A DNA stretch of 64,000 nt from Algoriphagus formosus (GTDB lineage: Bacteria; Bacteroidota; Bacteroidia; Cytophagales; Cyclobacteriaceae), in contig NZ_NIUC01000001.1 of NCBI RefSeq assembly GCF_002807035.1, positions 62,001 through 126,000 on the forward strand, in the 5' to 3' direction. The translations under genes and the position numbers were made by a program. The notes under the pieces are model-generated. The model was not told the origin of the DNA and did no database searches. It saw only the letters and a program-made list of their open reading frames with translations. This document shows positions 1 through 8,799 of the stretch, piece by piece (within the stretch, counting starts at the first letter, position 1; every line of letters begins with the position of its first letter).

Positions 1-531
1 CTTCATGCGCAAGATACCTGTGAATTGTTTTTTGAAGATGTAAAAGTGCCAAAAGAAAACCTGCTTGGAAAAGAAGGTGAGGGCTTTAAATATCTGATGA
101 CCGAATTGGCTCAGGAAAGACTGGTAGTAGCCCTTGCTGCAGTAGCTCTAGGCGAGTACATGCTCGATAGCACGCTTAGCTATGTCAAGGAACGAAAAGC
201 TTTCAATAAAAGTCTTTCCGATTTTCAGAATACCCGCTTTAAGCTTGCAGAAATGACCGCAGCTTTGGAGCAGGGAAGGATTTATTGTGATTATTTGGTG
301 CAACTTCACAATGAGGGAGAGTTAGACCCTGCAATGGCTTCTGCTGCTAAGTACAACATGACCGAACTGCAGTGTAAAGTTGCTGATGAATGCGTTCAGT
401 TACATGGTGGCTATGGATATATGTGGGAGTACGGAGTGGCTAGAGCATATGCAGATGCGAGAGTTCAGCGGATTTATGCCGGCACAAATGAAATCATGAA
501 GGAATTAATCGCTCGAAAAATATTGAAATAA
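1..531 (+). CDS. Acyl-CoA dehydrogenase, long-chain (LCAD) type, C-terminal part
   Basis: The frame is open from base 1, so this is the C-terminal 176 codons of a gene that starts left of the window. It holds the C-terminal helical domain of the acyl-CoA dehydrogenase family (FAD-dependent alpha,beta-oxidation of acyl-CoA, first step of beta-oxidation), with the signatures QLHGGYGYMWEY and YAGTNEIMKE. In medium- and short-chain enzymes the catalytic Glu lies in YEGT; here that position is Ala. The Glu in AQERL (bases 115-117) sits where long-chain and isovaleryl-type enzymes carry their catalytic base, so an LCAD-like enzyme is the best reading. The next gene is an acyl-CoA ligase on the same strand, supporting fatty-acid degradation. 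Substrate length cannot be told from this fragment. Confidence 0.93.
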   Translation, partial: LHAQDTCELFFEDVKVPKENLLGKEGEGFKYLMTELAQERLVVALAAVALGEYMLDSTLSYVKERKAFNKSLSDFQNTRFKLAEMTAALEQGRIYCDYLVQLHNEGELDPAMASAAKYNMTELQCKVADECVQLHGGYGYMWEYGVARAYADARVQRIYAGTNEIMKELIARKILK

Positions 532-583
532 GTTTATATTCAAGGCTTAAAATCAATTATCAATTCACCCAAACGATACCTTT

Positions 584-2266
584 ATGACAGATTTCCCTTG
601 GTTTAAGCATTACCCAGCCTCGGTAGATAAAGAAATTGATTACAAAGCCTATTCGAGCATCAGTGATTTGTTTGATGAAAGTGTCAAGAAATATGGTGAT
701 GCGGTGGCTTATGAATGTATGGGTAAAACCATTTCATTTAATGATTTGGAAAGATTGAGTGCCCAATTCGCCAATTACCTGACACATACGCTCAAGCTTC
801 CGAAAGGATCCAGAGTTGCCATTCAAATGCCCAACATTTTACAATATCCAGTAGTAATGTTCGGTGTTTTGCGAGCTGGGATGGTGGTAGTGAATACCAA
901 CCCGCTTTACACAGCTGCTGAAATGCGTCATCAGTTTAATGATTCGGGTGCAGATGTAGTCGTCATCGTGGCCAACTTTGCCCATAATCTGGAGAAAATC
1001 AAAAATGAAATTCCGGCTAAGCATGTGATCGTAACCGAACTTGGTGATTTGCTAGGTGGGTTGAAAGGTACTATAGTCAACCTGGTGGTCAAGCATGTGA
1101 AAAAGATGGTTCCTGCATTTTCGATTCCAGGAGCAGTCAATCTCAAATCTGCCCTTTCCCAGGGGGCGAGACATTCTTTCAGCAAAACAGCTCTTTCCTT
1201 AGAAGACACCGCTTTCCTTCAGTACACAGGAGGTACTACCGGAGTATCTAAAGGTGCTGAACTTACCCATGGAAACATTGTGGCGAATATGCAGCAGATT
1301 TCTGCATGGATGAAACCCAAGTTGAAAGAGCGAGAGGAAATCGTGGTGACTGCTTTGCCATTGTACCATATTTTCGCCTTGACGGTGAATTGTCTTGCCA
1401 TGCTAAAAATTGGTGCGCATAATCTGCTTGTCACCAATCCTAGGGATATGAAAGCCTTTATCAAGGACCTTTCAAAACATCAATTTACTGTCTTTACCGG
1501 CGTGAACACATTGTTTAATGGTTTGCTTAATCAAGATGATTTCAAATCGTTGGATTTCAGTAAGTTAAAAATAGCAGTAGGCGGCGGTATGGCTGTGCAG
1601 AAGGCTACTGCTGAAAAATGGAAATCTGTCACCGGTGTGCCACTTGCAGAAGGGTACGGATTGACAGAAACAGCCCCTGTTGCGACCTGTAACCCAATTG
1701 ATGGAACAGAGCGAATTGGAACCATTGGTTTGCCATTACCAAATACAGAAGTAATGGTGGCTGATGATGATGGAAATCCACTTCCTATCGGTGAAAGAGG
1801 AGAGATTTGCATTAAAGGTCCTCAAGTGATGCGGGGCTACTGGCAAAGACCAGAGGAAACGGAAAATGTCATGCATGGGGACTGGTTTAAGTCCGGAGAC
1901 ATTGGCGTGATGGATGAGGATGGGTTTTTCAAGATTGTAGACCGTAAGAAAGAAATGATCTTGGTTTCCGGATTCAATGTCTATCCAAACGAGGTGGAAG
2001 ATTGCATTGCAAGTTGTCCAGGAGTACTGGAAGTAGGGGTAATCGGTATGCCGGATCCTAAATCCACCGAGAAGGTAGTCGCTTATGTAGTTCCCAAAGA
2101 GAGTTCACTTACCAAGGACCAGGTCGTGAAGCATTGTCATGAATCCTTGACCAATTATAAAGTTCCTCGTGAAGTTTATTTCACAGATGAGCTTCCAAAA
2201 TCAAACGTGGGAAAAATTCTGAGAAGAAAAATTAAAGAAGCGCATATTGAAAAAATGAATGCTTAG
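584..2266 (+). CDS. fadD: Long-chain fatty acid-CoA ligase
   Basis: This 560-residue ANL-superfamily enzyme activates fatty acids with ATP and CoA before beta-oxidation. Visible motifs are the P-loop-like YTGGTTGVSKGA at residues 214-225, YGLTET at 358-363, the hinge region VDRKKEMI from 452, and the C-terminal catalytic lysine context GKILRRKIKE near 547. The length fits bacterial FadD. It lies 52 bp after an acyl-CoA dehydrogenase in the same direction, so a fatty-acid degradation operon is likely. There is no signal peptide, so it is cytoplasmic or membrane-peripheral. A bidirectional hairpin directly follows the stop codon. Confidence 0.93.
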   Translation: MTDFPWFKHYPASVDKEIDYKAYSSISDLFDESVKKYGDAVAYECMGKTISFNDLERLSAQFANYLTHTLKLPKGSRVAIQMPNILQYPVVMFGVLRAGMVVVNTNPLYTAAEMRHQFNDSGADVVVIVANFAHNLEKIKNEIPAKHVIVTELGDLLGGLKGTIVNLVVKHVKKMVPAFSIPGAVNLKSALSQGARHSFSKTALSLEDTAFLQYTGGTTGVSKGAELTHGNIVANMQQISAWMKPKLKEREEIVVTALPLYHIFALTVNCLAMLKIGAHNLLVTNPRDMKAFIKDLSKHQFTVFTGVNTLFNGLLNQDDFKSLDFSKLKIAVGGGMAVQKATAEKWKSVTGVPLAEGYGLTETAPVATCNPIDGTERIGTIGLPLPNTEVMVADDDGNPLPIGERGEICIKGPQVMRGYWQRPEETENVMHGDWFKSGDIGVMDEDGFFKIVDRKKEMILVSGFNVYPNEVEDCIASCPGVLEVGVIGMPDPKSTEKVVAYVVPKESSLTKDQVVKHCHESLTNYKVPREVYFTDELPKSNVGKILRRKIKEAHIEKMNA

Positions 2267-2287
2267 GAGATTCTTCATCAAGATTCT

Positions 2288-2319
2288 AAAGACCTCAAAA
2301 ATTACTTTTTGGGGTCTTT
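2288..2319. terminator. Bidirectional terminator overlapping a coding end
   Basis: A 14-bp arm (2288-2301, AAAGACCTCAAAAA) pairs with 2306-2319 across a 4-nt loop, with one G-U wobble, and has T-rich flanks on both strands. It serves fadD on the plus strand and the DUF4197 gene on the minus strand. The right arm is itself the last codons and stop of the DUF4197 gene (ending DPKK), so the hairpin is partly coding. Confidence 0.85.
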
Positions 2320-3054
2320 TATTTTTTCCTGCTCTGCGTACCCAAATACACTTTGAAGTAGGGGACTTGTCCTAGCGCCGATTTTTTCTCGGATTTCCAC
2401 TTCTTCTTTGGCTATCTCTACAAAAAGCCCTTCAATAGCTTTGTCCGTCACATATTTTGTCAGATCGGTTTCCACCGGTTTTACAAAAGGTAACTTATTG
2501 TAATTTTCCATAGCTGACTCCCAGATTTTTGTAGCATCAGTTTTCGATAAACTCTGGTCTATTTTTGGAGAAAACTTTACGGCAAGGGAATCAGAAGTTG
2601 TTTTTTGGAAATAGTTGGTGGCTGCATTTTGCTCACCCAAGAGAATTTGTTGAACATCTTTAAGGGTCATGCTTTTGATAGCATCGGTGAAAATAGGCTT
2701 TGCTTCTTTGGCAGCATCTTCTGCAGCACGATTGAGGCTAGTGATGACATCATCTGCCACATTTCCGAGTCCGATTTTGCGGAGCGTACTTTCCACTTTC
2801 CTAGCCTCAGGCGGAAAAAGAATTTTAATATCAGGATTTTGAAGGAAGCCATTTTCCAGAGAAAGTCGCTCTACAGTCAAATCAGTGGCCTTTTCCAAAG
2901 CCTCTTTAATACCTGATTGGATTTGTTCCTCACTGGGTTTTGATCCCAATTTTCCTAAAAGCTCATTGATTTGGGCTTGAGAAACTTGATGAAAAAGAAG
3001 CAGAATGAAAGTGAATAGAAGCTTGGACGAAGCTTGAGATTTAGTGAATCGCAT
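2302..3054 (-). CDS. DUF4197 domain protein, exported
   Basis: I start this at the ATG giving MRFTKSQ (3054) because a Sec-type signal peptide follows directly, ending near QAQ; an upstream in-frame start at 3099 would bury it. The mature protein (about 220 residues) resembles the DUF4197 family: an ALEKAT start, an NPDIKILFPPE motif, an LRKIGLG stretch and a repeated KSMTLKDVQQIL pattern. Function is unknown; family members are periplasmic or outer-membrane-associated helical proteins. It is a single gene convergent with fadD. It shares no obvious metabolic link with its neighbours. Confidence 0.8.
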   Translation of the reverse strand: MRFTKSQASSKLLFTFILLLFHQVSQAQINELLGKLGSKPSEEQIQSGIKEALEKATDLTVERLSLENGFLQNPDIKILFPPEARKVESTLRKIGLGNVADDVITSLNRAAEDAAKEAKPIFTDAIKSMTLKDVQQILLGEQNAATNYFQKTTSDSLAVKFSPKIDQSLSKTDATKIWESAMENYNKLPFVKPVETDLTKYVTDKAIEGLFVEIAKEEVEIREKIGARTSPLLQSVFGYAEQEKIKDPKK

Positions 3055-3365
3055 AGGGCTTGTTAACGAATTGAAAAGTAAAAAGATTTGGGTTTCCAAT
3101 AAGTTTAATAAATCACGTTTCAGGTGGATTTTCCTTTAAAGTATTCAGTAGGAAAATTGTCCTTCAAAGGAAAAGAATCTCGAAATGCTTTTGGATAATC
3201 CTGATTCTTTCCAAAGAATAAAAGGTTCTAAGTATCAGTCTAAGAATTTGAAGACTTTAGTCCGCTAGATGAAAACATCCTTGAGGATTATGTTTTTTTA
3301 ATTGCTGAAGCTCGTTATCTTAGAAATTATTAAAAATACACTGTTTTTATTGAAAAAAGCTCAAC
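3055..3365. other. Divergent intergenic region
   Basis: These 311 bases between the DUF4197 gene (minus) and the arginine deiminase gene (plus) hold no convincing ORF. A 9-bp inverted repeat, TTTTCCTTT at 3129-3137 and AAAGGAAAA at 3166-3174, is visible. A 7-of-8 match to the Bacteroidota -7 box, TATCTTAG, lies at 3316-3323, about 42 bases before the plus-strand start. Confidence 0.5.
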
Positions 3366-4580
3366 ATGAATCTTCGAATCAATTCTGAATATGGTACGCT
3401 TCGGGCGGTATTGATGCATAGGCCTGGTAAAGAAATAGATCGTCTTACACCTTACAATAAGGAGTTTTTACTCTTTGAGGATGTGCCGTATTTGGAAGCT
3501 TTGCAAAAGGAGCACGACGCCTTTTCCAATTTGATCAAAGAATCTACAGGGGCGCATGTTTATCAGTTGCGGGAGTTGCTGATTCGAGTTTTGTACGATA
3601 AGGAAATCCTGTTCAAACTTTTGCAGGAATCCCTGAAAAGATCTACACATACTCACTTGGCAGAGGATATTTTGGAGCGCTATTCCACCGCAGAATGTGC
3701 CGGTATTCTGACAGCGGGTCTAAAGGTGCATGAACTCCGAAGAAAGATGCCCAAACTCGATGCAGGTGAACTGATGGAGTATGCATTTTTGATTGCTCCT
3801 TGTCCTAATCTGTATTTTCAGCGCGATCCCATGGCATTGACTCCCGGAGGAATTATTTTTTCATCCATGAAAATGGAAGGTAGGCAGCGGGAAGCCGATC
3901 TGCTTCGAACAATCTTCGAAAATCATCCTGAATTTAAGGATCACGTAAATCCATTGTATCCAAATAATGGTCAGGCCAATCCACCAAGCATAGAGGGCGG
4001 AGATGTCATTATTCTCTCACATGAGGCGGTGGCAATAGGAAATTCAGAGCGAACGGATGAAAAAGCCATTTATCAAGCAGCCAAAGCCTTACTGGGAGAG
4101 GGGACAGTGCAGCGGGTATATGAAGTTCATCTTCCTGAAAAAAGAAACTACATGCATTTGGATACCGTCTTTACCATCTTGGATGAAAATCTAGTGCTCA
4201 CTTATCCGGATGCCATGAATGCAGTGTTGAAAACCTCCTGCTACACCCTCAAAGAAATCCAAGGTGACAAGGTTCATATTAAGCGAGAAGTACTGAAAGA
4301 ATCACTTTTGACCGTTTTGGAACGGGAAATTCCACATTTGGAGGTTTTGGCAACTGCTGATGGAAACCCGGATTATTCCTTGCGAGAGCAGTGGTTTGAT
4401 GGAGCAAATGTATTTGCCATAGGACCCAGAAGGGTTATTTCTTATAATCGAAATCTTCACACCAATCGTGCCCTTCGAAATATGGGCGTTGAAGTTTTGG
4501 AGATTCCTTCCTCCGAACTTTCCCGAGGTCTTGGCGGACCAAGATGTATGACCATGCCATTGAGCAGAGCTAGAGTCTAG
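3366..4580 (+). CDS. arcA: Arginine deiminase
   Basis: This 404-residue cytoplasmic enzyme of the guanidino-group modifying (pentein) fold should hydrolyse L-arginine to citrulline and ammonia. The catalytic set is intact: D154 in FQRDP, E210 in SIEGGDV, H264 and D266 in MHLDT, and the nucleophile C394 in the C-terminal GGPRCMT. The spacing matches known arginine deiminases. No ornithine carbamoyltransferase, carbamate kinase or arginine/ornithine antiporter is next to it, so the full fermentative ADI pathway is not encoded here. It may instead serve arginine catabolism or pH and nitrogen balance. Its start is supported by the family-typical N-terminus (SEYGTLRAVLMHRPG). Confidence 0.92.
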   Translation: MNLRINSEYGTLRAVLMHRPGKEIDRLTPYNKEFLLFEDVPYLEALQKEHDAFSNLIKESTGAHVYQLRELLIRVLYDKEILFKLLQESLKRSTHTHLAEDILERYSTAECAGILTAGLKVHELRRKMPKLDAGELMEYAFLIAPCPNLYFQRDPMALTPGGIIFSSMKMEGRQREADLLRTIFENHPEFKDHVNPLYPNNGQANPPSIEGGDVIILSHEAVAIGNSERTDEKAIYQAAKALLGEGTVQRVYEVHLPEKRNYMHLDTVFTILDENLVLTYPDAMNAVLKTSCYTLKEIQGDKVHIKREVLKESLLTVLEREIPHLEVLATADGNPDYSLREQWFDGANVFAIGPRRVISYNRNLHTNRALRNMGVEVLEIPSSELSRGLGGPRCMTMPLSRARV

Positions 4581-4651
4581 GCGGTTTTTTCTTTTCAATT
4601 ACACCTGCTCTGATTATCGAAATATTCTATCAATTTGCCGTCATTTCTGCT

Positions 4652-4659
4652 AATTTTGC
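4652..4659 (+). promoter_or_regulatory. Promoter -7 box upstream of alaS
   Basis: TAATTTTG is an exact match to the Bacteroidota -7 consensus TAnnTTTG, with 38 bases between it and the alaS ATG. A TTTG lies at 4635-4638, but the 13-nt spacing is shorter than the usual 19-20. Confidence 0.55.
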
Positions 4660-4697
4660 ACATTCAAAATTAAAAGCATCACTGCATTCACACCTTC

Positions 4698-7325
4698 ATG
4701 GAAGCAAAGCAAATCAGAACTACCTTCATTGAGTTTTTTCAATCCAAAGCACATCAATTTGTCCCTTCATCACCCATCGTGGTCAAAAATGATCCGACCC
4801 TGATGTTTACCAATGCCGGGATGAATCAATTTAAGGATGCCTTTCTTGGAAATGAGACCCCGAAGTTTTCCCGAGTAGCCAATTCCCAAAAATGTCTTCG
4901 CGTAAGCGGAAAGCATAATGATCTTGAAGAAGTGGGCGTGGATACTTATCACCACACCATGTTCGAAATGCTCGGAAACTGGTCTTTTGGAGATTATTTC
5001 AAAAAAGAAGCGATCGAATGGGCATGGGAATTACTGACAGAAGTATATCAGCTGCCAAAAGATCGGCTTTACGTTTCGGTCTTTGAAGGGGATAGTTCGG
5101 ACAAGCTAGGATTGGATCAGGAGGCCTTTGACTTTTGGAAGAAAATCGTTCCTGAAGATAGAATCATCATGGGTTCTAAGAAGGATAACTTCTGGGAAAT
5201 GGGAGATACCGGACCTTGCGGCCCTTGTTCGGAGATTCACATTGACCTACGGACAGATGAAGAAATTGCAAAGGCTCCGGGAAGATCATTGGTCAACCAA
5301 GATCATCCTCAGGTGATTGAGATTTGGAATCTGGTATTTATGCAATTCAACCGACTTGCAGACGGAAGTCTGAAGGAGCTTCCAGCCAAACACGTCGATA
5401 CGGGAATGGGCTTTGAGCGTTTGGTAAGAGCGATTCAACAAAAATCCTCCAATTACGACACGGATATTTTTACGCCCTTTATTTCCTATTTGGAGCAAAA
5501 ATCAGGTAAAAAATATGGTCAAGACGAGCAGAAAGATATTGCTTTTCGGGTAATTGCCGATCATATCCGAGCCATTTCTTTCACCATTGCAGATGGTCAG
5601 CTGCCATCAAATAATAAAGCCGGTTATGTGATTCGACGCATTCTTCGTCGGGCAGTTCGCTACGGCTATACCTTCCTAGACTTTCAATCACCTTTCCTTT
5701 ATGAATTGTGCCCTTTGATGGCTTCACAGTTTGGAGAGATTTTCCCTGAGATCAGAGAGCAGCAGGATTTTATCGCTAAGGTGATTCAAGAAGAAGAGAC
5801 TTCCTTCCTTCGTACGCTTGACAACGGACTGAAAATGCTGGGCAGCATCAAGTCAGAGATGAAAGAAAATGGCGAAAAGGTTTTGTCAGGCAAAGTTGCT
5901 TTCGAATTGTATGATACCTACGGTTTTCCTTTGGATTTGACTTCATTGATTGCTCGGGAAAGCGGCTTTTCTCTCGATGAAAAGGGTTTTCAGGCAGAAA
6001 TGGAAAAGCAAAAAACTCGGTCAAGAGCGGCCTCGGAATCCGAAACAGGAGACTGGGTACAGGTGGAGGAAGAAAGCTCGGTAGAGTTTTTGGGCTATGA
6101 TCAGCTTGAATCCCAATCTAAAATCATCAAGTACCGAACCGTCAAGGAGAAAAAAGGTGAAAAATACCAATTGGTTTTGGATCGTACTCCTTTCTATGCC
6201 GAAAGCGGTGGACAGGTCGGAGATACTGGTTGGTTGATTTCTAATTCTGAGAAAATCCGTGTAGTAGATACCAAAAAAGAAAACGACCTCATTGTTCATT
6301 TTGTAGAAAAGCTACCACAGGATCCCTCTGCTTTATTCACGGCAAGCGTGGATCGTCAAAAGCGCAGCTTGACGATGAATAATCACACCGCTACACACTT
6401 GATGCATTCAGCACTTCGAGAAGTCCTAGGCGATCATGTGCAGCAGCGTGGTTCTTTGGTCAATGAGCGACTACTTCGTTTTGACTTTTCTCATTTCTCA
6501 AAGATGACGGAGGAGGAAATCGAGCAAGTTGAAAAATTGGTCAATGAAAAGATCCGGGAAAACATTCCTCTCCTTGAAAGAAGAAATGTTCCCATAGCAG
6601 AAGCCAAAAACATGGGTGCTACAGCACTTTTTGGAGAAAAATATGGTGACTTTGTGCGCGTAATCACTTTCGATCCTGATTTTTCAGTGGAGCTTTGTGG
6701 AGGTACGCACGTTCCTTTTACCGGTCAAATTGGCTTTTTCAAGATTACTTCTGAAGGGTCTGTTGCTTCAGGTGTCCGACGCATCGAGGCAATCACCTCT
6801 GTTGAGGCTGAGAATTACTTCCGTCAGCAGGAAGACTTGCTCAAGGAAGTTCAGGATATTCTTAAGAATCCAAAAGATGTGAAAAAAGCTATTGAGGCCT
6901 TGCTTTCGGAGCGAAACGAACTGAAAAAGGAATTGGACGTATTGCATCTAGAAAAGGCAGCTCAAGTGAAGGGACAGCTGATCTCTCAATTCGAAGAAAA
7001 GGATGATCACAAAGTTCTGATTGCTCAGGTGAGCCTTCCAAATGCAGATGCCCTCAAAAAGCTGGCTTATGAGCTCAAAAATGAAGTGGAGAAGTCCTTG
7101 ATTGTACTAGCTGCTGATATAGATGGCAAGCCGCAAATCGCTGTAATTATTGACGAGACTTTGATCGCTGAGAAAGGATACAATGCAGGACAAATCGTCC
7201 GTGACCTTGCCAAAGAAATTCAAGGTGGTGGCGGTGGTCAGCCATTCTTTGCGACAGCAGGCGGTAAGAATCTGGGAGGTCTGCCACAAGTGGTCAGCAA
7301 GGCACGAGAGCTTTTTCTCGGATAA
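4698..7325 (+). CDS. alaS: Alanine-tRNA ligase
   Basis: This is a full-length (875-residue) alanyl-tRNA synthetase. The class II catalytic core occupies roughly residues 1-440 and opens with FTNAGMNQFK. The editing domain carries the zinc-type ligands H563 and H567 (HTATH) and C667 and H671 (CGGTH). The C-terminal DHHA1 region ends with a glycine run before QPFFATAGG. It charges tRNA-Ala and clears mischarged Ser and Gly. gatB follows after 15 bp, so the two translation-fidelity genes are probably co-transcribed. Confidence 0.98.
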   Translation: MEAKQIRTTFIEFFQSKAHQFVPSSPIVVKNDPTLMFTNAGMNQFKDAFLGNETPKFSRVANSQKCLRVSGKHNDLEEVGVDTYHHTMFEMLGNWSFGDYFKKEAIEWAWELLTEVYQLPKDRLYVSVFEGDSSDKLGLDQEAFDFWKKIVPEDRIIMGSKKDNFWEMGDTGPCGPCSEIHIDLRTDEEIAKAPGRSLVNQDHPQVIEIWNLVFMQFNRLADGSLKELPAKHVDTGMGFERLVRAIQQKSSNYDTDIFTPFISYLEQKSGKKYGQDEQKDIAFRVIADHIRAISFTIADGQLPSNNKAGYVIRRILRRAVRYGYTFLDFQSPFLYELCPLMASQFGEIFPEIREQQDFIAKVIQEEETSFLRTLDNGLKMLGSIKSEMKENGEKVLSGKVAFELYDTYGFPLDLTSLIARESGFSLDEKGFQAEMEKQKTRSRAASESETGDWVQVEEESSVEFLGYDQLESQSKIIKYRTVKEKKGEKYQLVLDRTPFYAESGGQVGDTGWLISNSEKIRVVDTKKENDLIVHFVEKLPQDPSALFTASVDRQKRSLTMNNHTATHLMHSALREVLGDHVQQRGSLVNERLLRFDFSHFSKMTEEEIEQVEKLVNEKIRENIPLLERRNVPIAEAKNMGATALFGEKYGDFVRVITFDPDFSVELCGGTHVPFTGQIGFFKITSEGSVASGVRRIEAITSVEAENYFRQQEDLLKEVQDILKNPKDVKKAIEALLSERNELKKELDVLHLEKAAQVKGQLISQFEEKDDHKVLIAQVSLPNADALKKLAYELKNEVEKSLIVLAADIDGKPQIAVIIDETLIAEKGYNAGQIVRDLAKEIQGGGGGQPFFATAGGKNLGGLPQVVSKARELFLG

Positions 7326-7340
7326 ATAGCTAGCTAAAAG

Positions 7341-8798
7341 ATGAAGGAAGAAATAAAAAGTAAATATCAACTTGTAGTCGGACTGGAAGTACATGCACAG
7401 CTTTTGACGAAAAGTAAGATGTTTGCTGCTGATTCTACTGCCTATGGAAATCTTCCCAATACGCAGATTTCAGTCATTACTTTAGGGCATCCCGGCACTT
7501 TGCCAAAGGTCAACAAGAAAGCCATTGAGTACGCTGTGAAAATGGGTTTGGCTTGTGATTGTGAGATTACCCGAACCAATATTTTCTCTCGGAAAAATTA
7601 TTTTTATCCAGATCTGCCAAAAGGCTACCAAATCACCCAAGACAGAGGGCCTATCTGTGTGGGAGGTGAAGTACCTGTCATCCTTTCGGATGGTACTGAA
7701 AGAACTGTCCCACTGAATCGAATCCACCTAGAAGAAGATGCAGGAAAGTCTATGCATTTGGCTGAGGAAGAAGATACCTTGGTGGACTTTAATCGGGCGG
7801 GAACACCCTTGATCGAAATCGTGACTGAGCCGGCTATTCATACAGCTGAGGAGGCTTATGTTTTCCTCAATGAAATCAAAAAACTGGTCAGATACCTCGA
7901 TATATGTGATGGAAATATGGAAGAAGGCTCGCTTCGCTGTGATGCCAATATTTCTGTGATGTTGAAGGGTTCGAATACCCTGGGCAAAAAGGTTGAGGTA
8001 AAGAATATGAATTCTTTCCGTAATGTAGTTCGAGCTATTGAGCATGAGCATGAGCGAATTATCGGGATTTTGGAGAGGGGAGAGGAAGTGATTTCTGAGA
8101 CTCGGACATTTGATGCCGGTACGGGCACTACTGCCAGTATGCGTACAAAGGAGGAATTGAACGACTATCGGTATTTTCCAGAGCCTGACTTGAGCCCGGT
8201 GGTGATTTCTGAAGAATGGCTCCGCTCCATTCAAAGCGACATGCCTGCTTTGCCACGGGAACTGAGAAAAAAGTTTGTGGATCAATACGGTCTTCCTGAT
8301 TATGATGCAGGAGTTTTGACTGATTCGAAGGAGATGGCGCTTTGGTTTGAAAAGCTTTGTCAAAAAACATCCAATTACAAGGCGGCATCCAACTGGCTAA
8401 TGGGTCCCATCAAGTCGACCTTGAATGAGTCGGCTTGGCATATTTCGGAATTTCCGATTTCCACTCAGACCTTGGCTGATTTAATTGGTTTGGTGGATGA
8501 TGGAAAAGTGAGCTTTTCGGCGGCTTCCCAAAAAATTTATCCGGAAATGCTACAAGCTCCCGGAGAAGGGGCTCTTCAGATTGCTCAGAGGCTGAATCTG
8601 ATTCAGGAAAGTGATGAATCTTCCTTAATCCCTGTTATTCAGGAGGTTTTGAATGAGAATCAGGCAAAAGTGAAAGAATATAAATCAGGTCGAAAAGGTC
8701 TGATTGGCATGTTTATGGGTAAGGTAATGCAAAAATCGAATGGTAAGGCTGACCCAAAAGTTGCCACCAAGTTGTTAAAGGAATTATTAGAAAATTGA
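7341..8798 (+). CDS. gatB: Asp/Glu-tRNA amidotransferase subunit B
   Basis: This 485-residue protein is the tRNA- and ATP-binding subunit of the GatCAB amidotransferase, which converts Glu-tRNA-Gln (and Asp-tRNA-Asn) to the amide form. The N-terminal GLEVHAQL signature, the central PDLPKGYQITQ and RTGTP-like NRAGTPLIEIVTEP blocks, and the C-terminal YqeY-like tail (residues about 335-485, with GLIGMFMGKVMQ) are all present. gatC lies 21 kb away at 29471 and gatA is not in the window, so the complex is encoded at dispersed loci. The downstream lipoprotein gene starts 1 bp after the stop. Confidence 0.97.
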   Translation: MKEEIKSKYQLVVGLEVHAQLLTKSKMFAADSTAYGNLPNTQISVITLGHPGTLPKVNKKAIEYAVKMGLACDCEITRTNIFSRKNYFYPDLPKGYQITQDRGPICVGGEVPVILSDGTERTVPLNRIHLEEDAGKSMHLAEEEDTLVDFNRAGTPLIEIVTEPAIHTAEEAYVFLNEIKKLVRYLDICDGNMEEGSLRCDANISVMLKGSNTLGKKVEVKNMNSFRNVVRAIEHEHERIIGILERGEEVISETRTFDAGTGTTASMRTKEELNDYRYFPEPDLSPVVISEEWLRSIQSDMPALPRELRKKFVDQYGLPDYDAGVLTDSKEMALWFEKLCQKTSNYKAASNWLMGPIKSTLNESAWHISEFPISTQTLADLIGLVDDGKVSFSAASQKIYPEMLQAPGEGALQIAQRLNLIQESDESSLIPVIQEVLNENQAKVKEYKSGRKGLIGMFMGKVMQKSNGKADPKVATKLLKELLEN

Positions 8799-8799
8799 T

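Noticed and set aside
7728-8363. 211-codon antisense reading frame inside gatB
   Set aside because: It lies fully opposite a certain gene. The translation is rich in His, Arg and Ser with no recognisable domain, as expected of a shadow frame of a conserved coding sequence.
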